Shown here piece by piece: positions 11,342 to 23,234 of a DNA stretch of 64,000 nucleotides. Both the position numbers and the translations under genes were made by a program. This DNA is from Coenobita brevimanus (taxonomy: Eukaryota; Arthropoda; Malacostraca; Decapoda; Coenobitidae). The number at the start of each line of letters is the position of its first letter. Position 1 is the stretch's first letter. The stretch lies in NCBI GenBank assembly GCA_032717465.1, contig CM064663.1, positions 13,637,489-13,701,488 of the forward strand. Reading direction: 5' to 3'. The notes under the pieces are model-generated. The model ran no database searches. It was given only the letters and a program-made list of their open reading frames with translations, and was not told the DNA's origin.

Positions 11342-12750
11342 ATGGAAGAGAAATCAGAAAGAATTATACTAACCAGAGATTTTAATACAAATATAAATTG
11401 GAATACTCTAGATATAATAAGCCAAGGAAGCTGTTGGAACCAAAAGCTCCTGGATCTTGTGCAAGATTTCCTAACGCAACATGTGAGGGAAACCACCAGA
11501 AAAAGAGGACTCGATGTACCTTCAATGCTAGATCTCATATTTACTAGGCAAGAAAATGATATTGACAGTTTAGTATATCAACCTCCACTCGGCAAAAGCG
11601 ACCATGCAGTACTAAATTGCAACTTCAGGATAGCATATGACATAGTTAACAGCAATGAAAGTTACAAAAAGAGCCTAAACTATAAAAAGGGAAAGTATCA
11701 TGACCTAAAGAAGTATTTCTTAGAAATTGATTGGGAAAATGAGCTTAGAGGACAAGATTTAAATGCTGTATATAAAAAATTCTGTGAATTTTATGAAATA
11801 GGAGTCCAGAAGTACATCTCACAGCACAAAGAAGCAGATAAGAAAATAAAGAAATGGTTCAATACAGAATGTAAAAAATCAGAAGAAAAATGAGATTTGT
11901 TGTGGAAGAGATACAGAAGACATAATAGTGAAAGGGCGTATAATAATTACAAACAGGCAAGAAACGATTATACAAGAATAAGGAATGAAGCCCAAAAACA
12001 GTTTCAGGAGGACATCATAAAAAAAAGTAGTGATCAACCGAAGCTATTTTACAGCTACATCAGAAGCAAAACCAAAGTAAAACATAAAATACAATCCATT
12101 ACGGACTAGGGAATCACCTATACACAAGAGAAAGATATTTGTGAAGCACTAAATAAGAATTTCCAATCAGTTTTTACAGAAGAAAAAAATTTTGAGAGGG
12201 ATTATGTGGAACAAGCATGCCCACACATACTACCAGATATACATATATCAGAATAAGTAATACAGGAGGAGTTAAGTAAATTAGACAGAGGAAAAGCAAA
12301 TGGTCCTGATGAAATTTCATGTTGAGTGCTACGAGAATGTGAAAGGGGTTAAGTAAACCATTATTTTAATTATCAAGAAATCCTTGAGTCAAGGTAAACT
12401 AACTGATATTTGGAAGAAAACAAATATTGTCCCCTTATTCAAGAAAGGGAATAGACAAAATCCACTCAACTTCCGACCAGTATCACTGACCAGTGTTGTA
12501 AGCAAGGTATTAGAAAAGCTTATAAGAAAAACTTAGGTAAATCATCTAGAAGAACACAATATGATAACAGAAAGACAGTTTGGTTTTAGAAATGGAAAAT
12601 CATGTGTTACTAATCTGTTGAGCTACTATGACAGAGTAACAGACACAATACAGGAAAGAGAAGGATGGGTGGACAGTATCTATTTAGATTTCAAGAAAGC
12701 ATTTGACACAGTACCACACCAAAGACTTTTATGGAAACTGTACCATTAAG
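11342..12750 (+). pseudogene. LINE C ORF2, endonuclease C-terminus and RT N-terminus, broken
   Basis: The frame 11342-11893 (183 aa) opens in the middle of an APE endonuclease: LTRDFNTNINWNTLD (normally GDFN; here RDFN), then SMLDLIFT and GKSDHAVLNC, the SDH motif of the active site. A stop at 11891 is followed by 11897-12109, the basic linker RNEAQKQFQEDIIKK. After several stops, RT blocks appear: ADGPDEIS-like at about 12296, FKKGNRQNPLNFRPVSLTS at about 12440-12490, RQFGFRNGKSCVTNLLSYYD (12573-12632) and SIYLDFKKAFDTVPHQRLLW (motif A, about 12676-12735). The element lacks the EN N-terminus. Confidence 0.7.
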
Positions 12751-12806
12751 GAGGAATTCGAGGCAAACTGTTTTGTTGGATGTAAGATTTTCTCATAAAA
12801 AGAGAA

Positions 12807-13772
12807 ATGAGAACAGTACTAAGGGGAAACTACTCATCATGGAAAGAAATGACTAGTGGAGTACCACAGGGCTCAGTGCTGGCACCAATCATGTTTTTAG
12901 TGTATATAAATGATATAGACAGTAACACTGGAATTGAAAGTTATCTAAATATGTTTGCAGATGATGCAACAATACAAAGGAGAATTACTAACACAGACTC
13001 TTGTAAAGAGCTACAAGAAGAATTAAATAAACTTCATGAATGGAGTAATACATGGCAAATGGAATTCAATGTGGACAAGTGTCATGTAATCAAGTTCGGT
13101 AAAAGTGGAAAAAGACCTGATTGGGATTATACGTTAGGAAATAAAACCCTACACACATCAGAAAGAGAGAAGGACCTAGGTGTGATTATCAATAACAGAC
13201 TATCTCCGGCTGACCACATCAGTGAGAAGGTACGAAACATGTATACGCTGCTTGCAAATATGAGAATAGCATTCACATACATAAATGAAGACATGCTAAG
13301 AAGAATAATAACATCATTCATCAGACCAACCCTGGAGTATGCATTAGTAGTCTGGATTCCTCATCTCAAAAAACACATAGACAAGATTGAAAAAGTTCAA
13401 AGGGCCGCTACAAGATGGATACCAAACTTAAGGGACCTAAGCTACGAAAAAAGACTAAATAAACTGAATCTACCAACACTACAGGAGAGAAGGAAAAGAG
13501 GTGACATGATAATGCTATATAAATGCATATCAGGGAAGGAGAAAATAGACATAAATGATTACTTAACATATGAGGAAGCATCAGCAAGAGGACACTGCAA
13601 AAAACTACATAAGAAGAGAGGTGATAAAGACGTAAGGAAATTCAGTTTCCCAAACAGAGCAATTGATCAGTGGAATGCACTACTGAATGAAATACTGTGT
13701 GCCAAAACAATTCACAAATTTAAGGATATGTACGATAAATATGGTTTAAGACACGGGACAGTACTAGCTTGA
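12807..13772 (+). CDS. LINE C reverse transcriptase C-terminal half, 321 aa open frame
   Basis: A 321-codon frame with RT motif B (TSGVPQGSVLAPIMFLVYIN, residues about 17-36), the catalytic loop MFADDATI (about residues 50-57, both Asp present), a thumb region (WQMEFNVDKCHVIKFGK, KDLGVIINNRLSPADH), and the CR1-type C-terminal region. It ends at a TGA before the tail repeats. RT copies the element's RNA at a nicked target in the nucleus. It is separated from motif A by two stops and a frameshift near 12750-12800, so this long frame is a well-preserved fragment of a dead ORF2 and not a gene of its own. Confidence 0.75.
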   Translation: MRTVLRGNYSSWKEMTSGVPQGSVLAPIMFLVYINDIDSNTGIESYLNMFADDATIQRRITNTDSCKELQEELNKLHEWSNTWQMEFNVDKCHVIKFGKSGKRPDWDYTLGNKTLHTSEREKDLGVIINNRLSPADHISEKVRNMYTLLANMRIAFTYINEDMLRRIITSFIRPTLEYALVVWIPHLKKHIDKIEKVQRAATRWIPNLRDLSYEKRLNKLNLPTLQERRKRGDMIMLYKCISGKEKIDINDYLTYEEASARGHCKKLHKKRGDKDVRKFSFPNRAIDQWNALLNEILCAKTIHKFKDMYDKYGLRHGTVLA

Positions 13773-13816
13773 CTCATACCTGTAAAGATACAATTAGGTA
13801 AGAACAATTAGGTAAG

Positions 13817-13817
<1 letters not shown>

Positions 13818-13883
<66 letters not shown>
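13818..13883. repeat. (CA)n microsatellite
   Basis: Perfect repeat directly following the LINE C tail repeats; it may have grown from the LINE tail. Confidence 0.97.
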
Positions 13884-13887
<4 letters not shown>

Positions 13888-14965
13888 CAACTTCCATTAA
13901 CTCCCTGTCAATACTACGAATTGAAGATGCTAGACTACAGTAGAAAATCATTAATGTACAGTCCACCAGGTTGACGTTCACATGAGCCATGGGTTGCAAC
14001 TAATGCAATATATACAGTATGGGAGATGCATGTATTAATTTGTATATGTTTATGCAAAATAATTCATTTTAATATCCAGATTCAAAAGATGTGAGTGTGC
14101 CTTAATGTGAGTACATAACATCCTTCTTCCTGTATTTCTTCCTGCAGAAATAGATGTGTGCAATGGCAAACAACAAATCTTCAGTTTTTACCCTAAGTGT
14201 TACTTCTGATCCCCGAGTAAAATAAGAGAAACATATTCCACTTCATTTGAAAACATTATAGTCCATTAAGGAGAAAAAGTCTCTTCTTTTTAATACTTGT
14301 ACCTAAGTTCTGCACAGGGACATCTACATCACTGGGTGATTTCACTTCCTGGTTAAACAAACATTCCTCAGGTAATCTCCCTATCACTAGAAACGTGGAT
14401 GGTGGACTTTGGATGAAAAGCATTTTCATCCTGCAGTTCACCGGGTTCCCAATCAGATGAACCTGGGGCAACAAACACTTAGGTTACAAACTGTCAATTT
14501 CTAGGCGTGTGAATGTGTCGCTGTTGTATTGTTCTTAATGCTAACTCTATGCTGTTCAGGAAGGAACACTCCTTTCTCTGACGATTTCTAAGTGAATGAA
14601 ATAAGAGCTTGCAGCGCAACTGCAACAGTCGTATTCCAAAATAATATGAATTTGAACATCAAAGTGAAGAAAATGAGCTAAATGACAAATTTATATAAAA
14701 CGATGAACATTACTGCCGACTGATGTATATAATGGCCTACTTACACTGTCTGTTGTAGTTAAATGGAGTCAGTCTTGAAGGACGAACCATACGAATTGGC
14801 GGACTTCGCGATTCTTGAGTCATCAGGAGAGGCATGTGTCTTGGTTGAAGAGAGAAGTATGTGGATGTTAATATCTACGATTTGCGGGCAGGATTCTGCA
14901 ATTTTGAGTCGTGAATGAAAGAGTATGAGGCACATTCAACTGAGCAGACTTTAGTTATTTCATTT

Positions 14966-14968
<3 letters not shown>
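13884..14968. other. No recognised gene
   Basis: AT-rich sequence. A 72-codon minus-strand frame at 14256-14474 has no recognisable domain. Nothing else is supported. Confidence 0.45.

Positions 14969-15024
<56 letters not shown>
14969..15024. repeat. (TA)n microsatellite
   Basis: Perfect TA repeat abutting the left end of the candidate pogo/Tigger-like element. Confidence 0.97.
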
Positions 15025-15025
<1 letters not shown>

Positions 15026-15905
15026 CAATCAACCCTCGATTTCCCAGACTAAAAGGGGGGGGGGGAGACAAGTCCAGGAACCCCAAAAGTCCGGGAATCG
15101 CAGAAGTCTGGCCCCACATACCATTCCTCGGATTTTTACTATACTTTGTCCAAATTCTCCAATATTGTCTGGCAATTATTCCAAAATATTCTAGAGCATT
15201 CTGGAATGTAGGCTACCTATTCCAACAAAACTATCATACTACATAAAATAGTAACACTGACACAATAACAGTACTGTAATAGTAACAATGAGACAATAGT
15301 GGTATTTTGCTAGCTACTACCCTAAGAATGATTGGTTAGACATTTGTTGACGAGAATGTGGAGGATATGATAGATCAGAAAGCTGAGGAAAATGAACAAG
15401 GAATGGAACACCACACAGTGAGCCAACAACTCATCAGCTGACCGAGATATGAGTACAAACACACAATCACCGAATGTGCTCTCGTTCTTGAACCGAACTG
15501 GCAATTTTAATTTGAAAATATTTAAGTTTTTATCACCATATAGGTTTGTACACCTAATTATCTCCAGTCAAAAATTTGTGCTTAATTTAATTAACAGAAA
15601 CTCAGGATACGGAGCGAAAATTTCTTAAAATTAGCAGAAATGTTTTGCCTCTAGCCTAACAACTCGCCTTGACGGACTTTTGTTTTGTATAAATATCGAT
15701 TTACAATGGAGCTTCATATTTTTTGTACTGAATATAAATATTTGTGCAAAATAGATGTCTGTCAATGTGTGCTCACGATCTGAAGAAGAAATATCTGCTA
15801 ACACTGGCACATTGTAGCTCTGAAACCTAATTTTTGAATTAAGTTATATCAAGTAAATTTTTTTTAGCTGATTTTAGATTATTAGGTGTGTATGAGCCTC
15901 TGTGG

Positions 15906-15959
<54 letters not shown>

Positions 15960-16518
15960 TATATCTATATCTATATCTATCTATCTATCTATCTATATAT
16001 ATATATATTGCCAATGGAAAGTGCCGATTCGGTATATAGTCGCACAGAGTCGGGTGAGCTTGAATCGAAATGGATGCCATTGACTTTATCCGTTAGAAAA
16101 TATATATTTAGAATTACTTATGAGTTTCATTGTATCCAAGCCTTGCTAAAATTTTTCTGTGCTAGGGAATACATTATTTATAGTGGCATTTGAGAAAGGT
16201 AAGAGGCAAATGGGATATTGTCACGAGTTAGGAACTGGTGGGTGATGCAGGTTGGTGGCCAAGATGCGTTTCATGTATGAAAATATCTTCTTGTGTTTGT
16301 TACACATGGCCTTTATCGAGTCTAAACCTTGCTAAAATTATACTGTGTTGTGCAGCAGACTGCTTATAGTTCTATATGAAAAAATAATAGCCGGAATTTT
16401 GTGAGAGCCCCAGACTTGTAATGGCATTTGTACAGCATTTGATATTATTGGCCGGCCTGATTCCGTGTCCGTGAAATCCGAAATCTGGGAATTTTGGGTA
16501 CAAGAAATCGAGGGTCGA

Positions 16519-16528
<10 letters not shown>
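15025..16528. mobile_element. Candidate pogo/Tigger-like DNA transposon in a TA microsatellite
   Basis: The left end reads CAACCCTCGATTTCCCAGAC just after (TA)n; the right end, read inward from (TA)n, has CGACCCTCGATTTC followed by CCAAAATTCCCAGATTTCGG. These form an imperfect inverted repeat of roughly 60-100 bp, and each outer edge abuts TA repeat. CCCTCG(A/G)TT-type termini and TA targets are features of pogo/Tigger elements. A weak acidic frame (VDENVEDMIDQKAEENEQG) near 15346-15405 resembles in character a transposase C-terminus, but there is no clear DDE core. A further TA/TATC microsatellite lies inside at 15907-16008. Alternative: two unrelated copies of a short repeat in opposite orientation. 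Confidence 0.4.
15907..16008. repeat. (TA)n-(TATC)n microsatellite
   Basis: TA repeat to 15956, then CTAT/CTATAT repeats to about 16008. Confidence 0.95.
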
Positions 16529-16597
<69 letters not shown>

Positions 16598-16609
16598 TAT
16601 ATATATATA

Positions 16610-16657
<48 letters not shown>

Positions 16658-16693
16658 ATATATCTATATATATATATATACTGTATATATATA

Positions 16694-16768
<75 letters not shown>
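16529..16768. repeat. Long interrupted (TA)n microsatellite
   Basis: About 240 bp of TA repeat with a few interruptions (near 16593, 16609, 16655, 16680 and 16696). Length is probably variable and assembly-sensitive. Confidence 0.95.
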
Positions 16769-17787
16769 TTTGTATTTCTTGGTCTAAGGATCCTAACCAC
16801 ACCCCATCGTAGGGAGGGAAAATAGGTACAGATGATGATGATGAAAAACATTGTGCATCCAAAATGTGGTCAGGCGTTTCATAAAATGCTGTAATTATCT
16901 TCTGTCCGATGACGCCCTTTTAGTATATTTGTGTTCTATTCAAATAATTTAGTTTCAGCGTAGAAAGGATTTCAAATTGTGATGGAGAGCTTTCTACTGG
17001 TATATCCAGTCAAAGTAGTTTGGAAACCACTCCTAATACTTAATGAAATACAGTAGTCTGGTGCTGTTAGGACTGAGTGATTGATTATTGATCAACCTAA
17101 ATCGATAATGGCGGCGCATCTGCCTTATGTTGCACAGGACAGCAGTGAAACAGACGATACGATAAATTCAAAGAAGTAAAATGAAAACACTAAAAGCACT
17201 AAACACTAAAACTTAAGTCTGGGTGTCTGCACAAGAGAGAAGATTCCTCCATCCCTCCCCATAGCTCATGCATCCTCTCCAAGCACCGGGTTGTGTTAGT
17301 AATAACGTAAAGAAGACTTGACATGGGGGACAGGGTTAACTTCAGTTCGGTGACGTCTTTTTCAGATTTATCAAACAATCACCAAACAATTTTATTGAAA
17401 GTACAAAGGACATTTATTAAAGGTCATAATCTAGTCTATTAGAAGCTGCACAAAACCGTCAAGATTATTAACCTGGTTACTGCGATGGTGTCATAAATTT
17501 ATTGTTACCACCAGAAAATAAATTTACTCAGGAAGAATTCTTGTATTCAAGGGGTTCATGAAAGATATATCTGACCGCCCAAGATCAGGTTCAGATTGTT
17601 TTCTCCCAACCTCAATAAACTCGCCTGCAGATTTCAAGATCATATTATGAAAGATATTTATTCTAATATCTGCAAAACCAAAGTTCTTGTGTTTACTTAT
17701 TAACTACCAATATTTTTTTATTTTTTTATATTCGCACCTCTAGATAATTCTTTTCGCAGTAGGATAAACTTTTCGGATTGGTGTTTG
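16769..17787. other. No recognised gene
   Basis: AT-rich, without a domain-like frame on either strand. Confidence 0.45.
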
Positions 17788-17997
17788 TATTCTCGTGGGT
17801 TAAGGAATTTCCCTAACAGCTCTTCCTTGGCAATTTGTTGATCAGGATACTTTTCACTGTCCTATTCTGTTCATTAAAATAATTGAAATACTATCATTCA
17901 CAGTACAAATTAAATACAAATTGATATTAACCAGCTTTGTCCAAAAACAAATCGCTAAGGAACAGGTGTTAGGGAGCTTCCTTACCTGACAAGAACG
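17788..17997. mobile_element. M1 inverted-repeat element (MITE), copy 2
   Basis: A roughly 210-bp non-coding element. The left end TTCTCGTGGGTTAAGG and the right end (read inward) TTCTTGTCAGGTAAGG continue into matching CCCTAACA blocks, giving an imperfect terminal inverted repeat of about 36 bp. Copies at 24330-24532 and 33146-33347 share the same ends and an internal ATTGATATTAACCAGC-like motif. No target duplication was identified with confidence. Confidence 0.7.
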
Positions 17998-18557
17998 TGA
18001 CCCTGGGAGAGTGAAATATAGTCTTCATCAACTTCACCTCTACTAGTGGTCTCTCCCAAAATAATATTACCTGCCAACAGGAAAACTAACTTAAGACGGT
18101 ACCATGATGAAATATTTAAACGTCTTAGGCCCGCATCTCGTCGGCTGTCAAGTTTAGTAAGGGTTGTATCCACTTATTAACCTGGGAGTCGACGGCATAG
18201 CTTTATTTAACAGGCATTTTGAAGTCCAGTTTTGTGTGGATCGTTTGGCCTGTGAAATGAATAACAAATACCGATATCTGAGAGGAATGAGTGGCCAAGT
18301 TCACTGGTCGATCCTTCATGGTTATTTTATAATTTCCTGTTCCTGTTCTTGTATCTTCCCACTTTATTCATTAGTGATACAGTGAGATTAAAAATTTTTA
18401 TATATAATGATTCCGAACACCTCATATGTGTGAAACGTGAATTTAGTGCAACTTATGAGAGGTAACGAAGTCTGGTCGACATGTCGCATCAAATATGTGA
18501 TAAAACTTCATGTGGGCGTTAAGGAAGGAAAAAAAACAAACCATGTCTGGTAATGTG

Positions 18558-18562
<5 letters not shown>
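17998..18562. other. No recognised gene
   Basis: Short frames only; no domain seen. Confidence 0.45.
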
Positions 18563-18603
<41 letters not shown>

Positions 18604-18613
18604 TATATCTATA

Positions 18614-18682
<69 letters not shown>
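18563..18682. repeat. (TA)n microsatellite
   Basis: TA repeat with one short interruption near 18602-18620, directly upstream of LINE B. Confidence 0.95.
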
Positions 18683-18687
<5 letters not shown>

Positions 18688-18989
18688 CTGTAGTTTTCTC
18701 AGTTACCTGATTCAGAATATAATAAAGCACTGTGTTTAGATTTTGTTGATTACGAAAAGGCTTTCGATTCAGTGAAGCACATAGCAATTATAATTTCATT
18801 GCAAGAACAAGGAGTGAATGAGAGCATTGTAAAACTTTTCGAAGACATATATAAAGGGGGAACTGTTGCAGTCAAATTATACAAGGACTCAGAGAAAATT
18901 AAGATTGAGAAAGGCATGCGCCAAGGAGATACAATTTCACCAAAATTATTTACAACATGCCTAGAAAGTATTTTCAGAAAGCTAGACTG

Positions 18990-21900
18990 CGTGTCGTAAA
19001 AGGCGACTAAAAGGGGCGGGGTGAGGGGACTAGGGACCCCCTCCTCTGTTTTGTAGTTCCTAAAAAGAGACAGGCCAGAGAAAGGGATGGGGGATGGAGT
19101 TATCCCCGTACCCTGAAGATTGGGTCTATGAATGTGCGTGGATGTAAATTACGATTGAGGCTAAAAGGGGAGGAGATTGGGAGAATGTTTGTGAGAAGAA
19201 AGTTGGATGTGTTAGCTTTGAGGTGAAACGAAGATGAAAGGGGAAGGGGGAATCTATGTTTGGAAGTGTGAATGGAAGATTGTCCAGGTGTTGATAGAGG
19301 AAAGGGCAAGAGAGGTGTGGCCTTGTTAGTGAGTCCGGAAGTTCAGCAATGTGTGATTGAATGGAAGGAGGTGTCATCGAGACTGATGTGGGTGAAAGCG
19401 AAATTTGAACGTGAGTTGTGGGTGTTTGTGAGTGCATATGGGCCTGGTAGTGGACAAGGGATGAACAAGAGAGGGAGTCTTTCTGGAATGATGTTGATGA
19501 GTGTCTGCAGAGTTTTGAAGCGAATGTGAATGTGGTAATGATGGGAGATCTGAATGCTAGAGTGGGAAATGTAGCAGTTGAAGGTGTAGTTGGTATGCAT
19601 GAGAATTGTGCCTGGAAGAAATGAAAATGGGGAGCGAATGATAGCGATGTGTGTTGAGCGAGAGATGGTGATTAGGGAATAAGCTGTTTGAGAAGAAAGA
19701 TATTTATAAGTATACATGGGTGAGACAGGAGGGATGGAAGAAGGGTTGTTGATAGAGCCTTGATGGACTATGTGGTTGTGTCTAGGAATGTAATAGGAAG
19801 ATTGTTGGATGTGAGAGTTCTGAGAGGAGGGTGGAGAGTATGTCTGACCACTACCTGGTGGAGGGAAAGTTAAGAAGTAGGAAAGAGATGGATGAGAGCT
19901 AGGAGGGTTAGGTGTGGCAGGGGAGGTTTTTGAAAGTGAGTGAGTTGGATAAAGAGAGAAAAAGATAGAGTATCAGAGAGGTGAAAGATGAGTGGAACGC
20001 AGTGAAAGATCAGGAAAATGGCAGCGTGGAGGAGGAATGGCAGTTGTTTAAGAGTGCTGTGGTGGGGCATGCAGAAGAAGGGGTGTGGTGTGAGACAGTG
20101 TGGGTGGTGGTGTAAGAAAGAAGTGAATGGTGGTGCGAGGGAAGTAAGTATGGCTGTGGCAGAGAAGAGACGTGCATATGAAGTGTGGCTGCAGAGGAAG
20201 GATGAGATGTCATATAGAAAGGTATAAGAAGAAGAGGAATAGAAGCGAGAAGGGCTGTGCGTGATGCTAAAGTGGCAGCAGATGAGAGGTGGGGTAGGCG
20301 GCTGACAGAGAATTTTCAACAGAATAAGAAAATGTTTTGGAAGGAGGTGAAAAGGGTGCAGAAAGGAAGTCTGGGAAGGAAGAACAGTAAAAGCAGAGGA
20401 TGGAAGGATGTTAATTGAGATGGATGCAGTAAGGAAGAGATGGGCAGAGTATTTTGAAAGATTGTTAAATGTGAGGAGGAAAGGGTATTGGCTGAGATTG
20501 TGGCGGATGGAAGGGTGCAAAGGAATAAATGTGTTGGGAGAGTTGAATGATTCTTTGATCACGAAGGAAGAAGTGGAGAAGCAGTAAAGGAGATGAAAAC
20601 AGGGAGAAAGCTGCAGGTATGGATGGGTGTGCTGTGGAATGCCTGAAGGGTGGTGGGTGACTATTGTTGACTGGTTAGTAAGATTGTTGAATGTGTGCTT
20701 TGAGAAAGGTATGGTGCCAATTGACTGGGCAAGTGCTTGTGTGGTCCCGTTGTATAAAGGCAAAGGGTGATAAGTATGAATGTATAGCTTTAGGGGTATA
20801 AGTCTGTTGGGTGTTGTAGGTAAGGTGTATATGGTAGAGTGTTAATTATTAGAGTTAGAGGGTACAGAGGGAGTGATTAGTGATGAGCAGTGTGGCTTTA
20901 GGAGAGGGAGGGATGCGTTGATCAGGTGTTTGCTGTGAGACAAGTGTGTGAAAAGTATTTAGCGAAGGCAAGGATGTGTTTGGGCATTTATGGATTTGAG
21001 AAAGCGTATGATAGAATTGATAGGGAGGCTTGTGGACTGTTTTAAGATTGTATGGACTTGATGGTAGGTTACTAAAAAGGGGTGAAAAGTTTTATGTAAA
21101 TAGTAGAGCGTGTGTAAGAAGTGGGAAATGCTGTGGTGATTGGTTTCCCGTGAGAGTGGGGCTGCGACAGGGATGTGTGATGTCACCTTGGTTGTTTAAT
21201 ATTTACATGGATGGTGTTGTAAGGAGGTGAATGCAAGAGTTTTAGGTGGTCTGAGTCTGGTAAATGTTGATGGAGGAGGAGTGGAATCTGGAGAAGCAGC
21301 TGCTGTTTGCAGATGATACTGCACTGGTGACTGATTCAGAGGAGAGATTGAGACAGTTGGTAGAAGGAGTTTGGAAGGGTGTGTGAAAGGAGGAAATTGA
21401 AAGTAAATGAGAATAGAGTAAAGTGATGAAGTGTACGAGGTTGATAGATGGTAGGGGGGATAAATATAGTTTTGAATGGTGAGTTGCTTGAGGTAGATTG
21501 TTTTAAATATCTAGGGGTCACATGTTGCTGTGGATGGAAGAATAGATGCAGAAGTGAAGTTTAGAATAAATGATAGGAAAGGTGCTGGGAGAATGATAGA
21601 AAAAAGTGTTTAAATGTCGTTCGCTTAGAATGGATGTATAAGAGAAGAAGAGGCTGTATGAGGGTGTTGTGGTACCGACTGCATTATATGGGGCTGAAAC
21701 ATGGAATATGGGTGTAGCAGAGAGGAAAAGTTTGAATGTAATGGAATGAGATGTCTGAGGAGTATGTGTGGAGTGACACATATGGATCGGAGTGCGAAAT
21801 GATGAAGTGCGAAGGAGAACTGGAGTTGTTCGGGAGATGGCTGGTAGAGTTGAGCAGAGGGTGTTGCAATGGTTTGGACATATGGAGAGAATGGATAATG

Positions 21901-22407
21901 AGCGATTGGTGAAAAAGATAACTAGATCTGATGTGAGAGGTGTAAGGCTGAGAGGAAGACCACGAATAGGATGGATGGACAGTGTGAAGAGAGCGCTGGA
22001 TGCGAGAGGGATGTCTGTTGAGCAAGGAAAGAGTGGCTGTACAATGACAGAAATAAATGGAGAGAAATTGTGAATGAATAAGTGATGACGCAGCCCTGAG
22101 GGGATATTCTCCCGCATTTGGTCTGATCAGCTAGTCAGGTCAGGTGCGGGTAAGGGGATGGGTCTGTTATGATGTGGCAGGGGTAAACCAGTTCTGCTGT
22201 CGGGCCCTGCTGCGGATGTCACTGATTGCATTGCTCAGTTGTGTGTGTGCGGTGTGGTGCGGTGAGGATCTGTCCGTTCTCCCCTTTGGGGCTAAGATGC
22301 AAATGAATGTGTTTGAATGGATGAGTAAATGGAGAGTGAGTCGTCCTGTCTCGGCTACCTCCCTTTCCTTGGGGGAAGCAACCTAGGTATATAGATAGAT
22401 AGATAGA
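18990..22407 (+). mobile_element. LINE G1 with GATA-type tail, inserted in LINE B
   Basis: About 3.4 kb. The 5' end reads GTCGTAAAAGGCGACTAAAA. An endonuclease follows (SMNVRGCK at 19129, GDLNARVGNVAVEG at 19549), then RT (19900-21350), a C-terminal domain (to 22073), a 300-bp 3' UTR and a (GATA)n tail at 22388-22410. The flanks carry TAGACTG at 18983-18989 and 22408-22414, a probable 7-bp target duplication, although the right copy overlaps the tail in sequence. A second G1 3' end with the same UTR and tail lies at 61326-61826. The clade is uncertain (RTE/L2-like APE LINE). Confidence 0.8.
19120..22073 (+). pseudogene. LINE G1 ORF2, endonuclease-RT, broken
   Basis: Readable blocks: EN (19272-19529, with VALLVSPEVQQCVIEWKEVS; then GDLNARVG), RT with FRRGRDAL-like at about 20895, the YDRIDREA region at about 21008, VRVGLRQGCVMSPWLFNIYM (about 21152-21211), LLFADDTALVTDSEERLRQL (about 21302-21361, both catalytic Asp present), YGAETWNMG (about 21688), and MCGVTHMDRV then VLQWFGHMERMDNERLVKKI (21862-21921). 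At least eight frameshifts or stops break it. Large minus-strand frames over this region (for example 19870-20763) are antisense shadows. Confidence 0.7.
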
Positions 22408-22410
22408 TAG
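22388..22410 (+). repeat. (GATA)n LINE tail
   Basis: TATAGATAGATAGATA-type tetranucleotide repeat marking the 3' end of G1. The same tail type is found at 44225-44238, 46226-46248 and 61816-61826. Confidence 0.85.
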
Positions 22411-23213
22411 ACTGGGAAAACAAAGGAGTGAACATAGATGGAGAAAAGCTAAACCATTTAAGATTTTCAGATGACACTGTCCTAATCTCTGACACAACAG
22501 AGACATTGCAAGAAATGTTAAATGACCTGAACAGAGAAATTCTCAAAGTAGGGCTATAGATGAACAAGAGTAAAACTAATGTTTAATCCTCAAACGCCAA
22601 AGAGCGTCATCAGAATAAGCGGAGAAATTCTTGAAGAAGTCGAGGAGTACAATTACTTGGGACAAATACTAAAATTAATGAAAGATAATGATAGCAAAAT
22701 ACAAAGACGCATTACAATTGGATGGAAAACTTTCGGTAAATATAGACATTATGAAAAGTAGCTTGCCAGTTTGTATGAAACATAAAGTATATAACGTATA
22801 ATTCCAGCTATGACGTATGGTTGTGAGACCTGGAAACTGACAAAATCGATGGAAAATAAATTAATCAGTTCTCAGAGAGCAATGGAAAGGTCAATATTGG
22901 GAATATCTTTAAGAGACAGGAAAAGTGCAACTTGGGTGAGAGAGCAGACTAAAGTCAAAAACATTAAAGAAGTTATAAAAAAACAGAAATGGAGGTAGGC
23001 AGGCCATGTAGCAAGAATATGGGATGACCGATAGAGCAAGAGGTTGACTGACTGGACACCAAGAGATTGTAAGCATAGCAGAAAAAGGCCAGACAGGAGG
23101 TGGAGGGATGAGATAGAGAAATTTGCAGGGAAAACGTTCCAAAGATTGGCTCAGGCAAGGAATTCGTGGATAAGGTTGGGGGAGGCCTTTGTTCAGCAGT
23201 AGATTTGTAATGG

Positions 23214-23234
23214 CTGATGATGATGATGATGATA

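Larger units (their letters stand above)
10420..13818 (+). mobile_element. LINE C (CR1-like), with two ORFs and 14-bp tail repeats
   Basis: Plus-strand non-LTR element holding ORF1 (10598-11269) and a damaged ORF2 (about 11342-13772). The 3' end is short tandem repeats: a 14-bp unit with core CAATTAGGTAAG occurs twice at 13791-13818 and then runs into a (CA)n microsatellite. Short tandem repeats in place of poly(A) are known for CR1/L2-type LINEs. The RT C-terminal style (TSFIRPTLEYALVVW, IEKVQRAATRWIPNLRDLSY) fits the CR1 group. The 5' limit is not defined; 10314-10597 is non-coding and may be its 5' UTR. Confidence 0.75.
18698..23200 (+). pseudogene. LINE B RT remnant (outer gene of the nest)
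   Basis: Frames 18772-18999, 22579-22761 and 22810-22998 are the surviving parts. Stops and frameshifts occur at about 22558 (GLxMNKSKT), 22580-22620, 22760 and 22999. The Ser in the FSDD loop plus the G1 insertion make it inactive. There is no endonuclease domain because the element is truncated at the TA microsatellite. Confidence 0.7.

Noticed and set aside
15886..16193. Frames running out of the 15.9-kb microsatellite into unique sequence as a gene
   Set aside because: No domain, and most of the frame is microsatellite.
16372..16851. Long Tyr-Ile repeat ORFs on both strands
   Set aside because: They are translations of TA microsatellites; the same holds for Thr-His, Cys-Val and Arg-Glu repeat frames at other microsatellites.
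19870..20763. 297-codon minus-strand ORF
   Set aside because: Antisense of the purine-rich LINE G1 coding region; no domain of its own.
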